Positions 20,340-33,504 of a DNA stretch of 64,000 bases are shown here, in pieces. The notes beneath the pieces were generated by a model. That model was not told where the DNA came from and made no database searches. It saw only the letters and a list, made by a program, of their open reading frames with translations. The DNA lies in NCBI RefSeq assembly GCF_030867095.1, contig NC_081827.1, positions 23,503,001 to 23,567,000 of the forward strand, read 5' to 3'. Position 1 is the first letter of the stretch, and each line of letters starts with the position of its first letter. Both the position numbers and the translations under genes were made by a program. This DNA comes from Alligator mississippiensis. Its lineage: Eukaryota > Chordata > Crocodylia > Alligatoridae.

Positions 20340-23300
20340 TCGTTTCTTCCCACTGGTGTCTGTTCTAGTGAAAGCCTTTTCCACTGCCTACACATCTCTT
20401 AGCAACTTCTTTTATAATATTTATTAACAGTCTAGATAACAGATCAGCAACCCCCAGCACACGTGCCAATTAGTAATTAGATAGTAAATCATGAGCCTTT
20501 TCACTTTGGTCTAATATCATGCACAGTTTGTACTATATATAAGTACACGCAAAAGTGCTGCCTAAAAGCATGTTTAAGGAATACCTGTACTAAAATTTGT
20601 AGCAGAAAAGGTGAAATGCATCACTTGTGGATGAACTAAGTCTATGGGTACTATATGAAAATTATTATAAGCATGTTTATTTCAAAGGTCAGTGTTTTCA
20701 AATTTGCCCCTCACTTCCATGTGCTCAGGAAGAGCGTGATCTGATAGTAAGAAGGTAGAGGAAAGGGCTAGAGCAGGGGCAGTACCTGCCCCCTGCCCAC
20801 ACCAATTTATTTTCCTTGCTCTAGCGCAGTGGGAGGATACATTCAAGGCAAATCTCCAATCATTAGATTATATACCTGGAAAATTATAATAAATTTATAC
20901 ATCTTCCATATATAGAATCCAATTATTGGGGGGTCATCTTATAGCCCAGTAAATATGGTAGGTAATCTAAAAACAGTATAATTATACAAACTGAATTTCC
21001 ATTCAAAACATGCTTATAAACCACTCAAAAGTACGAAGAACCTAAACAACCCTGATATTGTCCCTTGTGCATATGTTATATACTCTGTCACCCATTACTA
21101 GGACTCTATCTTGAGCTTAGGGCCTCAGACCTCTTCCACGTGAGCTATGGAAGTCTCTAAAGGAAGTAGTGTGAAGCAGCCACTAAACAGGCACATTCAC
21201 CGTTTCCTTCCTTTTACTCCCCATATCTATGTACCTGTTGCCTCTGATCTTATATTTCACTATGAGCATTTGGGCAGATAACTACCTGTTAGTGCATGTT
21301 TGTACATCCCCTATAGGGTCTTGGTCCATAACCGTGGTTCCTAGAAGTTAAGCAATACAAATACAAACAACAGGCAGGGGTTACAAAAAAAAGCGTGCTT
21401 ATAGATGCCTAATTTTAGGCAATATTAAAATTCCTCGTCTTTCACAGAGTAGAAAATATTTGGTCATAATTCCACTGTGTATTTCATATAACCAGCCATG
21501 TTAAAGTGCCAAGCAAACTTTTTCTATAAACAAACCACAGCTCTCCTCAAAACACTCATCATGGCTTCCCTTATGCTAATGCCAAAAATAGATGACCATC
21601 TGTTCCCGCAGGTCAGTTTTCAGAAGTAGTGCTTTTTAAAGCAACAAAATGTAGTCCAGTTTAAATTGTAAAAACTTGCTGGGCAATCAGCAAAACGTTT
21701 CCAAAAACTAACATGCACATGATCTGTAGCAATCTTCCTCAAAAGATTTCAGTGCTCAGAAGAGCAATGCACAATGTAGGATCTATCAATCCAAACAAAG
21801 CAAACAATCCAGAACAAGTATCTTTAGTTATTTATAGGGGTAAATTATCCAAAGCGTTTAATTGTTTTAGGAGCTCCAGAATGTTTTTATACAGTCTATA
21901 AAAATTAAGAATCCTACCTCTAAATTAAGAGCGTACTGCTTTCATTATTCACAGGGTTTATTTTGCTGTCTGTAGTGACTTCACTAATTTTGGAAGTCCA
22001 GTTATCTCTAGGATAATACCAGAGTAAGCAATACCAACTAGCAATGAAACATCATGGAAAGAAAAAATAGAAAATAGTTCTCCTAGTCATTAACAATTGA
22101 TATTGTTTTGCTATCTGTAAGTGGTAGCACAGACCTGATGAAGAAAAGTAGAGCATTTCAAAGAATTTGCTTCCTTCCTATTATTCATCTTTTTGAAGAC
22201 ACCTACATTCAAATTCTTAATGCAGGATTTGGGGGGGGGGGGGGGGGTCTTTAAAGTCTTCTATACTACAGAATGCTCAGACAGACAAGGTACAAAGTAC
22301 CATACAGTCCCATTTGCAACTGGTCATAAGATGATATCACGTACTACAGACACAACAGGCACTGTCAGATTTGGGGGGGGCACAAAAAAGCACTCTACTG
22401 GAAGCACTAGTGCGCTATTCAACCTGGCTCCACAGCGTCCACATAGACCAGGTGTTTCAGCAGGACTTTTTGGTGCTTTTAGCTAAAGCCGATTCAATCA
22501 GCTATTAGATAAAAGCACCAAAACCCCCCACTAAAGTTGCCAGTCTCTACAGATATTGGGAAAGCTGAGTGCAACTAACACAGTACCTCTTCTAAGCATA
22601 CACTGGGTTCAGTCCAGGAGTACACCAAGTTTAACATAGTAAAACCACGAGCTCAGGGAAAGAAAGTACAACTGTGTCATGCTATCAACAAAACTTTAAT
22701 AAAATTACTTACCATGAAATTCTATGTAAATATATGCCAAATGATTTTCATCTTGAACTGCAAGATGAAACAGAACTCTCCTGCCTGAAGATTTTTTAAA
22801 AATCTTGGATTAATAATATCAAAGCAAAGCATGAGCCAGACCCCTCCTTTATTTGGTGACAACCCCTACTAAATATAAACACAGACCTAATAAGTGACAC
22901 ATCTTGTGACACAGTCATATTTGGCAGTACTACCACACATGCTTGCACTCAAGGTAAAGTATCTTGCGTTAGAAAAAGGAGATGCAAACCCTTTGGCCTA
23001 GTAGATTCTACGCTATACTGGGAGCAGAAACAGGGTGATCTGGTCTCAGACTTTCAAGAAAAATGTGGCAATGCTCAGTTAAGTCCACAACCTTTATTGC
23101 CCTAGCCTTCAAGGCAGGCAATTATAATTGCCCACAGCTTATAAATAAGGTAACAGGTTGCCCAAGGTCACTTCAACTATAACCATGCCCAGATACTCAT
23201 ACCTTCCCTCCCCCACCCCAAAACTACCTGGTAAAAATTGGGCTGTGCATTATATGTGAGAAACAAGGATCTCTACATGTTTGCATATTTAGCAATATCC

Positions 23301-24425
23301 TATTACTACAACCAATGGCAGAATGCCCAGCTAATTCAGGTGGAAGATAGCAGGTCCTTAAAGTTGCCCTTGCAATCCATTTAGTGGAGTTTATCAGTTA
23401 TGTTAAACATATTAATTACATAACTCCTGTTACCCCCAACTGCAGGGGGTTCCACTGGCAAGCTAAACCTAACCGCTGTGCCTCTCTCATCAGCATTACC
23501 TCTTAAGTATGCCATGTGTGACCACATGGTTATACCCGCTTCGTTTCCAGGTCTGTCCTGTTACCACCTTTCAGCTCAGTATGTTTGTTTTTAAAATAGG
23601 TTAACAGTCTAGAAAGACAGCTCAAATAAACCTCAAGAACATAAGTCAACACTTTCTCAAGAACATTCAACCTTAGAATAATTTTTAAAAAACCTGAAAT
23701 ATTAAACATACCTGTTGCATGAAAACCACACAGTTATAATTAAATATATACCTTGCCAAATCTAGTAGTCAAATATTTTTCTCCAACTGAAAGAGAGACC
23801 AAAAGCATGCATGCCAGTCAAGAAACTGTATGACTTACAAACAAAAGCCAAAACTACTGGTTGGCTTTAAGTATGCTTATTTGGTCCCGTCCCCGTGCCC
23901 CCCCCCCCCAGTGATTGATGATGAATGCAACAAGTTCTCCGTAACTTCAGAGATGGTTGGCCAAGGAAAGCTATCTAAAGCAAATGCATTAAATTCTGAA
24001 AAGTTTATTTGCGACTAGCCAGTGACAGAGCAAAGCTGCGGTCTGCTGATGAGCACAAGCAGGAAGCTGAAAAACACACTCTAAGTGATTAATTTTGCAT
24101 TCTAAAAATAGTACCAAAATTTTGAAGCAGCTTAGATCTAAAGCTGCAACAAGATTTGAAGTTTCTCACGACAGCTACTGTCCCACAGGACTTGTAGGGA
24201 TAATTCAAGTAACTGCAGCATAACAAGTCTTGAATGAGTACCTGCAAACTACTCCGCCTGTTTTTAATTAACATTTCAATGACATATCTGGAAGACTGTC
24301 TTATGATGCTGCCTAACCAGCATTGTTTCTGCAAAGTAAGACCATGTCTCAAGTAGACATGGTTGAAGTACTGTGAAGACCATGTTTAAGTATTCTCATG
24401 GCTCAAAAACTGGCTAAGATATTGT
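20340..24425. other. AT-rich intron with a few short repeats
   Basis: I find no exon. It holds a 17-G run at 22231-22247, an inverted repeat at 22467-22523 and a 13-C run near 23900. The rest is unclassified. Confidence 0.5.
22467..22523. repeat. Inverted repeat / hairpin
   Basis: The arm TTTTTGGTGCTTTTAGCTAA pairs with the inverted TTTTGGTGCTTTTATCTAAT; the loop is about 17 nt. It may be one end of a decayed MITE. Confidence 0.5.
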
Positions 24426-24429
24426 AAGC

Positions 24430-24700
24430 AAGGATGAATATTGTAAGGAATATTCATCACACTACATACACTAAGAGCAAGGGGGCTCAAGTTTCTGTGG
24501 CAGGTCTAGTGTTGTTTGATGTATTAATTAATGATCTGGAAAGGGAAGTGAATAATGAGGTAGCAAAATCTGCAGATGACAGTGTTAGTAAAAACTTGAG
24601 AAGACTGAGATCAACTTCAGGAAGAACTAATAAACTCAATGAATAAGCAACGCAGGCAAAGAGAGTTCAATATCAACAAATGCACAGCAACACACAGAAA
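24430..24700 (+). mobile_element. Old CR1 fragment
   Basis: Weak RT traces (VLFDVLINDLEREVN, KSADDS) identify a strongly diverged CR1 copy. Confidence 0.6.
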
Positions 24701-24704
24701 GGGG

Positions 24705-25900
24705 GAAATATCAACTACTTAACAAAAACAAAAGCTCCCTTCCAAAGGCAATAAACAGAGCCCGTGATAAAAGTACATAATATTGAGTAATAAAAGTATA
24801 TTGGGAGTTTCTGTTCCCAAAATTCAAGGACAAGAGGACAGAACGCAATATTAAAAAGGCAGCAATTTCAAAACTGATTAAGAGAGTTTGGGGGAGGGGG
24901 GATGTTTTGTTTCGAGGTTTTGGGGGGTGGGTTGTCTTTTTGTTGTTGTTGTTTTGATTTGTGGGGGTTGGTTTGTTTGTTTGTTTACGCCCAAGTAGCT
25001 GTGAAACTCAGAAGAGCAGAACATCTAACTCAGTATCCTTGAATGTGCCAGGCTGTAGCCCCTCTTCTGCCTCCTTGAGAAGCTCTTATTGAGTTTATAG
25101 TTGCACTTTTCCCCCAGACCTTTCATCTTACGTATACCCCATCCCAAGGCCCACAGTGGCCTGAGAACTTCTGATCAATCTCCTCCTGGTCAGCCCAATT
25201 TGTCCATGTACCAGACTACAAAGGGAGTGTGGGCCAGGGGGAACTCAGCCAACTGTGGAGTTTTCTTTCCCTTATCCATACATGTCTCCAAGAAGGCTTT
25301 CACTGGTGTCCAATGGCTCCTTAGATGCATCCAAGGGGCAGTGACTCAAGCTGATCTAGGTACTGTCCTCCCACACTATGGCTTCCAGAATTCAGAGGCT
25401 CATCACAATGGGAACAAATTACGATAATTGTCCTCAATGATTTTTGAGTGAAATACAAAAGAGAACTGGATATTTATATTAATATATTATATTTATACTA
25501 ATAACGATAGCAGTCATAACAGTAACACTAACAAAAATTGGACAGGAATATTAAAATGTATGCCTTAGGTAAGCAAACATTCAGTTACTATGGAGCAGGA
25601 TGATACCTCCCGAACACTGGGAGCAGATTATTCCATATAGCAGTACAAATTATACAAAAGTATCTTTCTACTACATGGTTCCTACATAGTTCTATTAAAC
25701 ACCAGGTGCTAACCGATGTCCAAGATAGGATACAGGACTAGGTATACTCTTGGCTTGTTTCAAATGGCACTATCTATTAGTTCTTACCTCTTCTACTTGC
25801 AAAGGAGTTCAGACATCATATATCCCCATCCCCAAATCATTCCAGCAACTTTGTCATGTCAAGAAGGGTTTCTACAAGTGTGCTGGTAGCAAGAGGGGGA
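24705..25900. other. Intron, unclassified
   Basis: A G/T-rich stretch lies at 24886-24987 (GTTGTTGTTG, GTTTGTTTG). I see nothing else of note. Confidence 0.45.
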
Positions 25901-27229
25901 TATAGAAAAGCGTGGGTCCCTTACTGAATGGGGGAGGCAACCTTGTTACAGAGAATGCAGAAAAGGCTGAAGTACTGAATGCCTTTTTTGCCTCAGTCTT
26001 CACAGGCAAGGTCAGCTCCCAGACTACTGCACCAGGCAACACAGTTTGGGAAGGAGGTGAGTGGCTCTCAGTAATTAAAAAACAGGTTAATGACTATTTA
26101 GAAAAGCTGGATGTGTACAAGTCCATGGGGCCAGATGGGATGTCAAGGGTGCTGAGGGAGTTGGCTGATGGGACTGCAGGACCACTGGCCATCATCTTGG
26201 AAAATTCATGATGATCAGAAGAGGTCCCAGATGATTGGAAAAGGGCAAACATAGTGCCCATATTTAAGAAAGGGAAAAGGTGAAATCATGGAGTAGATCC
26301 TCAAGGAATCCATTTCTAAGCACGTGGAGGAGAACAAGACTATTAGGAACAGTCAGCATGGATTCACCAAGAGCAAGTCATGCCCTGACCAACCTGACTA
26401 CCTTCTATAAAGAGGCGACTGCCTTTGTGGATGTGGGGAAACTGGTAGATGCTAAAATCAAGATATGCCACAAGGCGTTTGATACAGTCTCCCACAACAT
26501 TCTTTTAGGCAAGCTAAGGAAGTATAAGCTAGATGAATGGACTGGAAGGTGGACAGAAAACTGGCTGGAGCATCAGGTTCAGAGGGTAGTAATCAATGGC
26601 TTGAGGTTTAGCTGGCAGCTGGTATCAAGGGGAGTGCCCATGGGGTTGGTCCTAGGGCCAGTTTTGTTCAATATTTTCATCAATGACCTGGAAGACAACA
26701 CAGAGTGCACCCTCAGCAAGTTTGCAGATGATGCCAGGCTGGGCAGAATAGCAGATACACTGGAGGGTAGGGCTAGGATTCAGAGTGACCTAGACTAATT
26801 GGAGGTTTGGGCCAAAAAAAATCTAATGAAGTTCAACAAGGACAAGTGCAAAGTCCTACACTTAGGACAGAACAATCCCAAGCACCAAGACAGGCTGGGG
26901 TCTGACTGGCTGGGCTCTGCAGACAAGGACCTCGCCCTTGTTGCCAAGTAGGCTAAATGGCATACTGGGTTGCACTGTTAGGTATGAAGCCAGCAGGTCA
27001 AGGAAAGCGATTATGCCCCTCTCTTCAGCACTGGTTGGTGAGGCCACATCTGGAGTACTGTGTTCAGTTTTAGGTTCCCCACTACAGAAAGGACGTGGAC
27101 AAACAGAGAGTCCAGCAGAGGACAAGAAAAATGGTGAGGGGGCTGGGGCACATGACATATGATGAGACACTGAGAGAAATGGGCTTATTTAGTTTGGAGA
27201 AGAGGAGACTGAGAGGGGATTTAATAGCA
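25900..27229 (+). mobile_element. CR1 LINE, left part (host of a nested CR1)
   Basis: Plus-strand CR1 RT: EVLNAFFASVFTGK and DVYKSMGPDGMSRVLREL (25912-26211), then FDTVSHNILLGKLRKYKLDEWTGRW, VVINGLRFSW, VPMGLVLGPVLFNIFINDLE and LSKFADDARLG (26280-26798). The C-terminal signature [17 protein letters not shown] (about 27170-27230) is cut by the opposite-strand CR1. It resumes at about 30056. Frames are interrupted several times. Confidence 0.9.
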
Positions 27230-30055
27230 GCTTTCATAGTTGGTAGGGTTGGAAGGGACCTGAGCAGATCATTAAGTCCAACCCCCTGCCATAGCAGGAA
27301 AGAGTACTGGGATCAAATGACCCTGGCAAGGTGTTCATCCAGCTTCCTTTTAAAGACCCCCAGGGTAGGAGCCAGCACCACTTCTCTTGGAAGCTGGCTC
27401 CAGATCCTAGCTGCCCTGACAGTGAAGTAGTGCCTCCTGATGTCTAGCCTGAATCTACCCTCTCCCAGCTTGTAACCGTTATTTCTTGTCACTCCTGGTA
27501 GTGCTTGGGGGAACAGGGACTCTCCCAATGCCTGCTGATCCCCCCTGACTAGTTTGTAAACAGCCACTAGATCCCTCCCTCAGCCTTCTCTTGTGGAGGC
27601 TGAACAGGTTCAGGTCCCTTAGCCTCTCCTCGCAGGGCCTGCCCTGCTGACCCCTGATCATGCAGGTGGCCCTCCTCTGAACCCTCTCCATGTTGTCCAC
27701 ATCCCTCCTGAAGTGCGGCGCCCAGAACTGGATGCAGTACTCCAACTGTGGCCTGACCAGTGCTGCATAGAGGGGGAGGATCACCTCCTTGGACCTGCCT
27801 GAGATACATCTGTGGATGCATGACAAGGTACAGTTGGCCTTCCTGACCACGTCCCCACGCTGTCAGCCCATGTTCATTTTGGAATCAATGACTCCAAGAT
27901 CCTTTTCTGCCTCTGCACTGACGACAAGGAAGTTCCCCAGCCTGTAGGTGTGCTGATGGTTCTTCCTCCCCAGGTGCAGTACCCTGCATTTGTCAGTGTT
28001 GAAACCCATCCTATTCTCATGGGCCCACCCTGTAACCTGTCCATGTCTGATTGCAGCTTATTCCTCCCTTCTAGCGTGCCCACTTCTCCCCACATCTTAG
28101 TGTCATCTGCGAATTTGAACAGGGTACTTTTTACACCCCCATCCAAGTCGCTGATGAAGATGTTGAATGAACAATGCGGGCCCAAGGACCAAGCCCTGCA
28201 GAACCCCACTGCCCACATCCCTCCAGGCTGAAAAAGACCGGTCCACCACCACTCTCTGGGTGTGGCCCTCCAGCCAATTAGTGACCCATCTGACTGTGTA
28301 GGTATCGACGCCAGTCTCCTAGTTTTTTAATGAGACTGGGGTGAGAGACAGTGTTGAAGGCCTTCCTAAAGTCCAGAAAGACTATGTCCACCACAATACC
28401 TATGTCCAAGGATTTTGTGACCTGGTCACAGAAGGCCACCAGGTTGGTTTGACAGGACCTGCCTCTAATGAACTCATGTTGGTTGCCCCTAAACATAACC
28501 TCCCCTGCTGGCCCCGCACAGACATGCGCCAGAATAATTCTCTCAAAAAGCTTACCCAGGGCCGAGGTAAGACTAACTGGCCTATAGTTTCCTGAGTCCT
28601 CCTTCCTCCCTTTTTTGAAAATGGGGACCACACTGGTCCTTTTCCAGTACTCCGGCACCTCACCAGAGCACCACGAGTGCTCGTAAAGCTGTGCCCCCAG
28701 GGGTCCCGCAATGACCTCTGTTAATTCCTTCAGCACTCTGGGGTGAAGATCATCAGGACCTGTTGATTTAAATATGTCCAGTCCCTCCAGAAGTTCCCTG
28801 ACTAGGTCCTCTCTGACCCTAGGCCTGGGTGCGCCTCCCCTGGGGCCTACAGGGGTCCCAATGGGGAGGATGACCCAGTCCCTGCTCAGAAAAATGGAGG
28901 CAAAGAAATTGTTAAATAGGTTAGCTTTGCTGTCTGGTGCGACGACCAGATTTCCTAGCACGTCCTGCAGAGGCCCCACATTACTTAGTACCTTCTTTTT
29001 ACCCCCTATGTATTTAAAAAGGGCTTCTTGTTGTCCTTGATCCAGGCGGCCAGTCCCAGTTCCATCTCCACCTTGGCCTTCCTAACAGCTCCCCTACAAT
29101 CCCAAGCAACGGAGGTATAGTCCTCCCTGGTGATGGTCCCTCCGTTCCATCAGGTGTACGCCTCCTTTTTAGCTAGGTGACATTCCCGGATGCTTTTGGT
29201 GAGCCCCTTGCCCTCTTTGATCCGTGTTGGGATTACCTCCCTTTGGGCTTGGAGGATCACATCCTTAAAGAACAACCACTCTTCTTGGACACCCAACTCC
29301 CCTCCCCTCCGGGACCTCAGTGTCTCCCCAACTATTCTCCTTACTTCAGTGAAATCCGCCCTTCTGAAGCCCAGGGCTGTTGCCTTGCTGCAGGCCTCTG
29401 CCACCTTGCACTGGATGGTAAATTCCAGCAGGCGATGATCGCTGTCACCCAGGTGGTTGAGCACCCGCAGACCCCTCACCAGGTCGTCGCCCGTGGCCAG
29501 GACCAGATCCAACAAAGCATCTCCCTTGGTGGGGCTGTGCACCTCCTGGGTTAGATGGAGGTCCTGTATCTTGGCTAGGAACCTATGTGAGCGGTTCTGA
29601 CTGCTCTTCCCAGCAGATGTCTGGAAAGTTTAGGTCACCCATGATGACCACGTCCTTTGACCTAACTGCCTCCGTGAGCTGACTTAAGAATTCCCGGTCT
29701 AGCTATTCCCCTTGGTTGTGTGGTCTGTAGTAGACCCCGACCATTAAGTCCCTTTCCCCTCAACCTCCTTGTATTCTAACCCAGAGCACTTCAGCGTGTC
29801 CCTCCTCTAACCCAGTGCTACTCACTGAGGATGTGTATCTCTCCTTGATGTAGATCGCCACACCCCCACCTTTCTTCCCTGTCCTATCCCTTTCTGTACA
29901 GCCTATAGCCCTTGATATTCACTGCCCAGTCATGTGTTGGGTCCCACCACATTTTGGTGAGCCCCACCATGTCTGGACTGGTGTTAGCTAGCAGGAGGGT
30001 AAGTTCCTCCTGCTTGTTCCCCATACTAAGAGCATTAGTGTAGAGGCATTTGAGG
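27230..30055 (-). mobile_element. CR1 LINE, nearly full ORF2 length, inserted in another CR1
   Basis: This minus-strand copy retains the endonuclease N-terminus (KCLYTNALSMGNKQEELTLLL, 30040-29900), the endonuclease C-terminus (GDSDHRLLEF, 29455-29426) and RT (NNFFASIFLSRDW, DWILKLTE-like region, NYRPVSLTSALGKLFERII; FKFADDTKMWGE near 28120-28085; LEYCIQFWAPHFRRD). It ends with the C-terminal LPREVVLAPTLGVFKRKLDEHLA and the 3' end TTCATAGTTGGTAGGGTTGG at 27230. Several frame breaks make it dead. It is about 2.8 kb, the longest CR1 in the window. Confidence 0.92.
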
Positions 30056-30573
30056 CCTCCTGAAGTGGGGGGTTTGAAAGAAGATGGAGCTAAACTGTTC
30101 TCAGTGGTGGCAGATGACAGAACAAGGAGCAACGGTCTCAACTTGCAGCAAAGGAAGTTTAGGTTACATATTAGGAAGAATTTTCTCACTAGGAGGGCAG
30201 TAAAACACTGGAACAGGTTACCCAGAGAAGTTATGCACTCTCCACCCTAGAAGGTTTTCAAGACCTGGCTCAACAAAGCATTTGCTGGGATGATATAGTT
30301 GAGACTGGTCCTGGTTTGAGCAGGGGGTCGGACTACATCAGGGGGTGTCAACCAGGGGTATGTGACAGTGGTAAGGAGACGAGGGGAGTGAGACCACCAG
30401 CACTTTGCGATGCTTGTTGCCAAGGGACTCCTCCCCAGGTCAACCAGCCACCAGGGGACTTGTCTCCCAGCTGACCAGCCACCAGGGGTAAACCAACCAA
30501 AAAAGGTTGAAAACCCCTGGACTAGATGACCCCCTGAGGTCCCTTCCAACCCCCATTTTCTATGATTCTGAGA
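30056..30573 (+). mobile_element. CR1 LINE, right part of the split copy
   Basis: This continues the plus-strand CR1 broken at 27229: GTTTGAAAGAAGATGGAGCT, AGGTTACCCAGAGAAG, GGACTAGATGACCCCCTGAGG, TTTTCTATGATTCTGAG. A 181-bp hAT lies inside it. Confidence 0.9.
30339..30519. mobile_element. hAT MITE, 181 bp
   Basis: The ends are CAGGGGGTGTCAACCAGG and ...AAAGGTTGAAAACCCCTG. The duplications GACTACAT (30331-30338) and GACTAGAT (30520-30527) match at 7 of 8. It carries internal repeats of CCAGCCACCAGGGG. It is inserted in the CR1 tail. Confidence 0.92.
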
Positions 30574-30579
30574 GTCCTT

Positions 30580-32385
30580 TTGGAACATTCCACCAAGGAT
30601 GCCTCCAGTGATCCAAGGTTAAGTACTCTGGTACTGCACACCATGTTTAAAAGATAGTTCCCCAATAAAAGTCAAACTGGCAGGAGTCCTCTCATGAGTA
30701 CTTGCATATAAAAATATCCCTATAAAAAACCAATTGTGCAGAGGTGGAGCAAACATCATCTCTCACAAACGTCTTTTCCTAGATCCATTTAAAACTTAAA
30801 GACTCTCTCAATATATAATATAAAGCATGGAAGATTTGAAACGATATTAAAAAAAAAAATTTGTGTCACCTAAACAATGCAGAGCAAGAATTTACATATA
30901 ACGTCATATTCCATACTGCATTTAACATCCTTCCATTACAGGCAATATTCAGTTAAGTAAAACTTGTTGTATTCGTAATTATTTACATATTAATTCAAAG
31001 ACAATTCCTTCAGAGTTTCAAAGTCTGACTGACCTCTGAAGCTCGGTTCTAGACCATTACGAAGCCGAAGAACTAGAATAGCACAGAGAACGCAAAAGAG
31101 AATGCAGCTTGCATTAAAACATTACCATCCTCTCCCCCTTCAGTATAATTTCAGAGGTTCTGTCACCTAGCTTTTGTTGGCTAAAGGATCACAAGTAGAT
31201 GAGGTTCACTGTGAACCCCATTTTGTTTTTTTAACTTAAGTCTGGAAGGCCAAAACATTAATCTCAGGACCATGCCTTCATATATACACAGAACCTGTTA
31301 TGAAGACAGGCATTTGGGTTTATTTCCAAATTTTCCTTGTGAATTTGTTTTCTGTCTCAATAATCCATGCTCTAATATAAGCTACAGCATACAGATGTTT
31401 AAAGGGGGAAAAGAGAAAGAGAGAGAGAATACACAGGCCCAAGAAAGGGAGGAGCCGGGACTGCCTTGGGAGCCAATACATTCAACTCCAGAGAACAGAG
31501 AAAATCATTTTGTCCGTTGGTTTCCAGTGACCCCTGCCAGCTCTTTCAGGAACAGCACTGTTTGGCTCCAAAACTTGCTCCACCCTACACCCCTTGATGC
31601 GTGGAAAAGAGCTCTCTCATTTCATTAAAATGCACAGCGAGTTCTCTTAATATAGCTCTGCTCCGTGCCCATGCCCAGCACGTCACTAGCATCTCTTTGC
31701 TTCCCATTTTAACGTTTGCCCAGTCCTGGAACGCAGGTAACAACCACACAGCAACAACCCCAGAGGGCCTGTCATTGTATTTGTGAACTCACGGAAACGC
31801 TGACTATCCCACTGCTGTGTCCGTCCCCAAGCAAGAGCTAGCTCATAACTGAAAGAAGTGACTGCAGGAATGCAATATGACCAGCAATATAAGAATCCAT
31901 TCCAGCTACAAACCAGCAAACAAAGAGGCTAATTCAAAGCTCTTACTCGATGACTCAAAAGTCGTTTTATCCTTAGTTACTTTAGACATAAACATGACTG
32001 TGTGGACACCAAGGAACACATAGCAACAGGAAACCCAAGGACACGAAAAGCCCACTACAAACTTGGATGGGAATCTGCAATGTCTTATTCCCAACTTCCC
32101 TGTGAGCCCTGAAGGCGGTTTCCAAACACGGTGGAGCAGGTCTAAAGGGGGTGGCGGGGAAGAAGAAGATGGTGGGGCCCCAAAAGACACCCACCCGCCA
32201 CAAAAAATGTTTAAAACCGAAACACCACAGAAAGTGCACGTACGTTAGGATACAGAAACAAAAACAAGACACCCTTTGCAGGAAGCCACAAATTTAGCAG
32301 CGAATGGAGGCAGATCATCAGAAGCCTCCAGCGCTGCAGAAAGCAAATGCTATATATAGCTCCTCATAAAGAGGAAAGTAGAGAA
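30580..32385. other. PHTF2 intron next to the CpG island
   Basis: I see no coding signal or repeat of known family. A GA-rich tract lies at 31410-31435. Confidence 0.5.
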
Positions 32386-32870
32386 AAGCAGACATCAGTC
32401 CTACCGCGCTGCAAGACGGCCCGGATCCACCGCCCTGCCCTTGGGAATGCACCAGGCAGGGCTACAACCCACCAGTGGTGGCCTCCCCGACCGCGGGGGG
32501 AGGGAGAACGCCTCCCCCGGGCCGCTGCCGCCACCTCCCGAGCCACGAGCGGCTCCAAAACCCCCGCTGATTTCCTCGAGGGGCGGCGGGAGCCGGGTAC
32601 ACACGTGCCCGCAGCCGGCTCGGAGGAGCCCCGAGGCCGCGGCGCCCCGCAGACCCCCGGGGAGGATGCGGGGCCGGCTCCGGGGAACCTCAATGTGACC
32701 TCGCGCCCGGCCACATGGCGCGGCTGCAGCATGGCCCCCCTCCCCTTCCCGCCCCGTTGTCCGTGCGGGCGCGTGGGGAAGCCCCTTGTCCCGCCACCCC
32801 CTCCGCCTCCCGGGGCGCGTGGGCTCTCCCGCCCAACCGCCCGCGCCGGCCGTTAGCGCCCGGAGCTTAC

Positions 32871-33075
32871 CGGCCAGCCCGAGCCGCGGCGGCGGCGGCG
32901 CGAGCGCAGGGCGAGGGGGGGCGGGGGAACGCTCCGCCAGGCAACAGCTGGGGACGCGCGGGCGCGCGAGGGAAGCGGCGGCAGCAACAGCAACAGCGCG
33001 CGCCCGCGCCGGGAGGGGGAGAGGGCGGGGCAGCCGCAGCACCGCAGCGAGGCTCCACCCCCCGCTGAGGGGAGG
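32871..33075 (-). other. PHTF2: PHTF2 non-coding exon 1 (predicted)
   Basis: A consensus splice donor on the minus strand (GGCCG|GTAAGC, GT at 32870-32869) closes a GC-rich segment in the CpG island. With no other coding exon between here and 189, this is the likely 5' UTR exon, joined over about 32.7 kb to the coding exon at 189-110. The transcription start (near 33060-33110) is a guess from the CCAAT/CRE positions. Long reading frames over this stretch are compositional. Confidence 0.55.
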
Positions 33076-33419
33076 GAGGGGTCTCTTTTCCTCCGTCTGC
33101 GGTTACATTTGATGAGTGACGGTCTTGGCCAATGAGAGAGGAGGGAAGGCGGGGTTTCTACTTGATGGGCGAGCCTCTGGCGCAATGAACGCGGCTCCCC
33201 CCCCCCTCTCTTTGGCTCGGGAAAAGCAAAACGCGAGAAGCTGCCCAATGGCAGCTGCGCGGGGGTCTCGTTTAGCCAATGGGAGCCGCGCTAGGGCGGG
33301 CCGCGGCGCGAGCACAGGGGACGGGTCGCGGCGAGGCTGGCGGAAGCGGGGCCCTTTCCCAGGCGGCCTCGCTCCCCCTGCGGCGCGCGGGGCGATGTGA
33401 CGCGACGCGACACGACGCG

Positions 33420-33504
33420 AGGAGCCGACCTGACACGACCCGCGGCGGGGCCGTCCCGGAGCAGCTCCGGCCGCTGCGCAGCGCGGGGGGCTCGGGCCTG
33501 CCTG
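33420..33504 (+). other. TMEM60: TMEM60 non-coding exon 1 (predicted)
   Basis: A donor CCTG|GTAGGT at 33505 lies downstream of the CCAAT boxes on the plus strand. It would join the acceptor at 39281/39282. The 5' end is not determined, and other donors in the island are possible. Confidence 0.4.
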
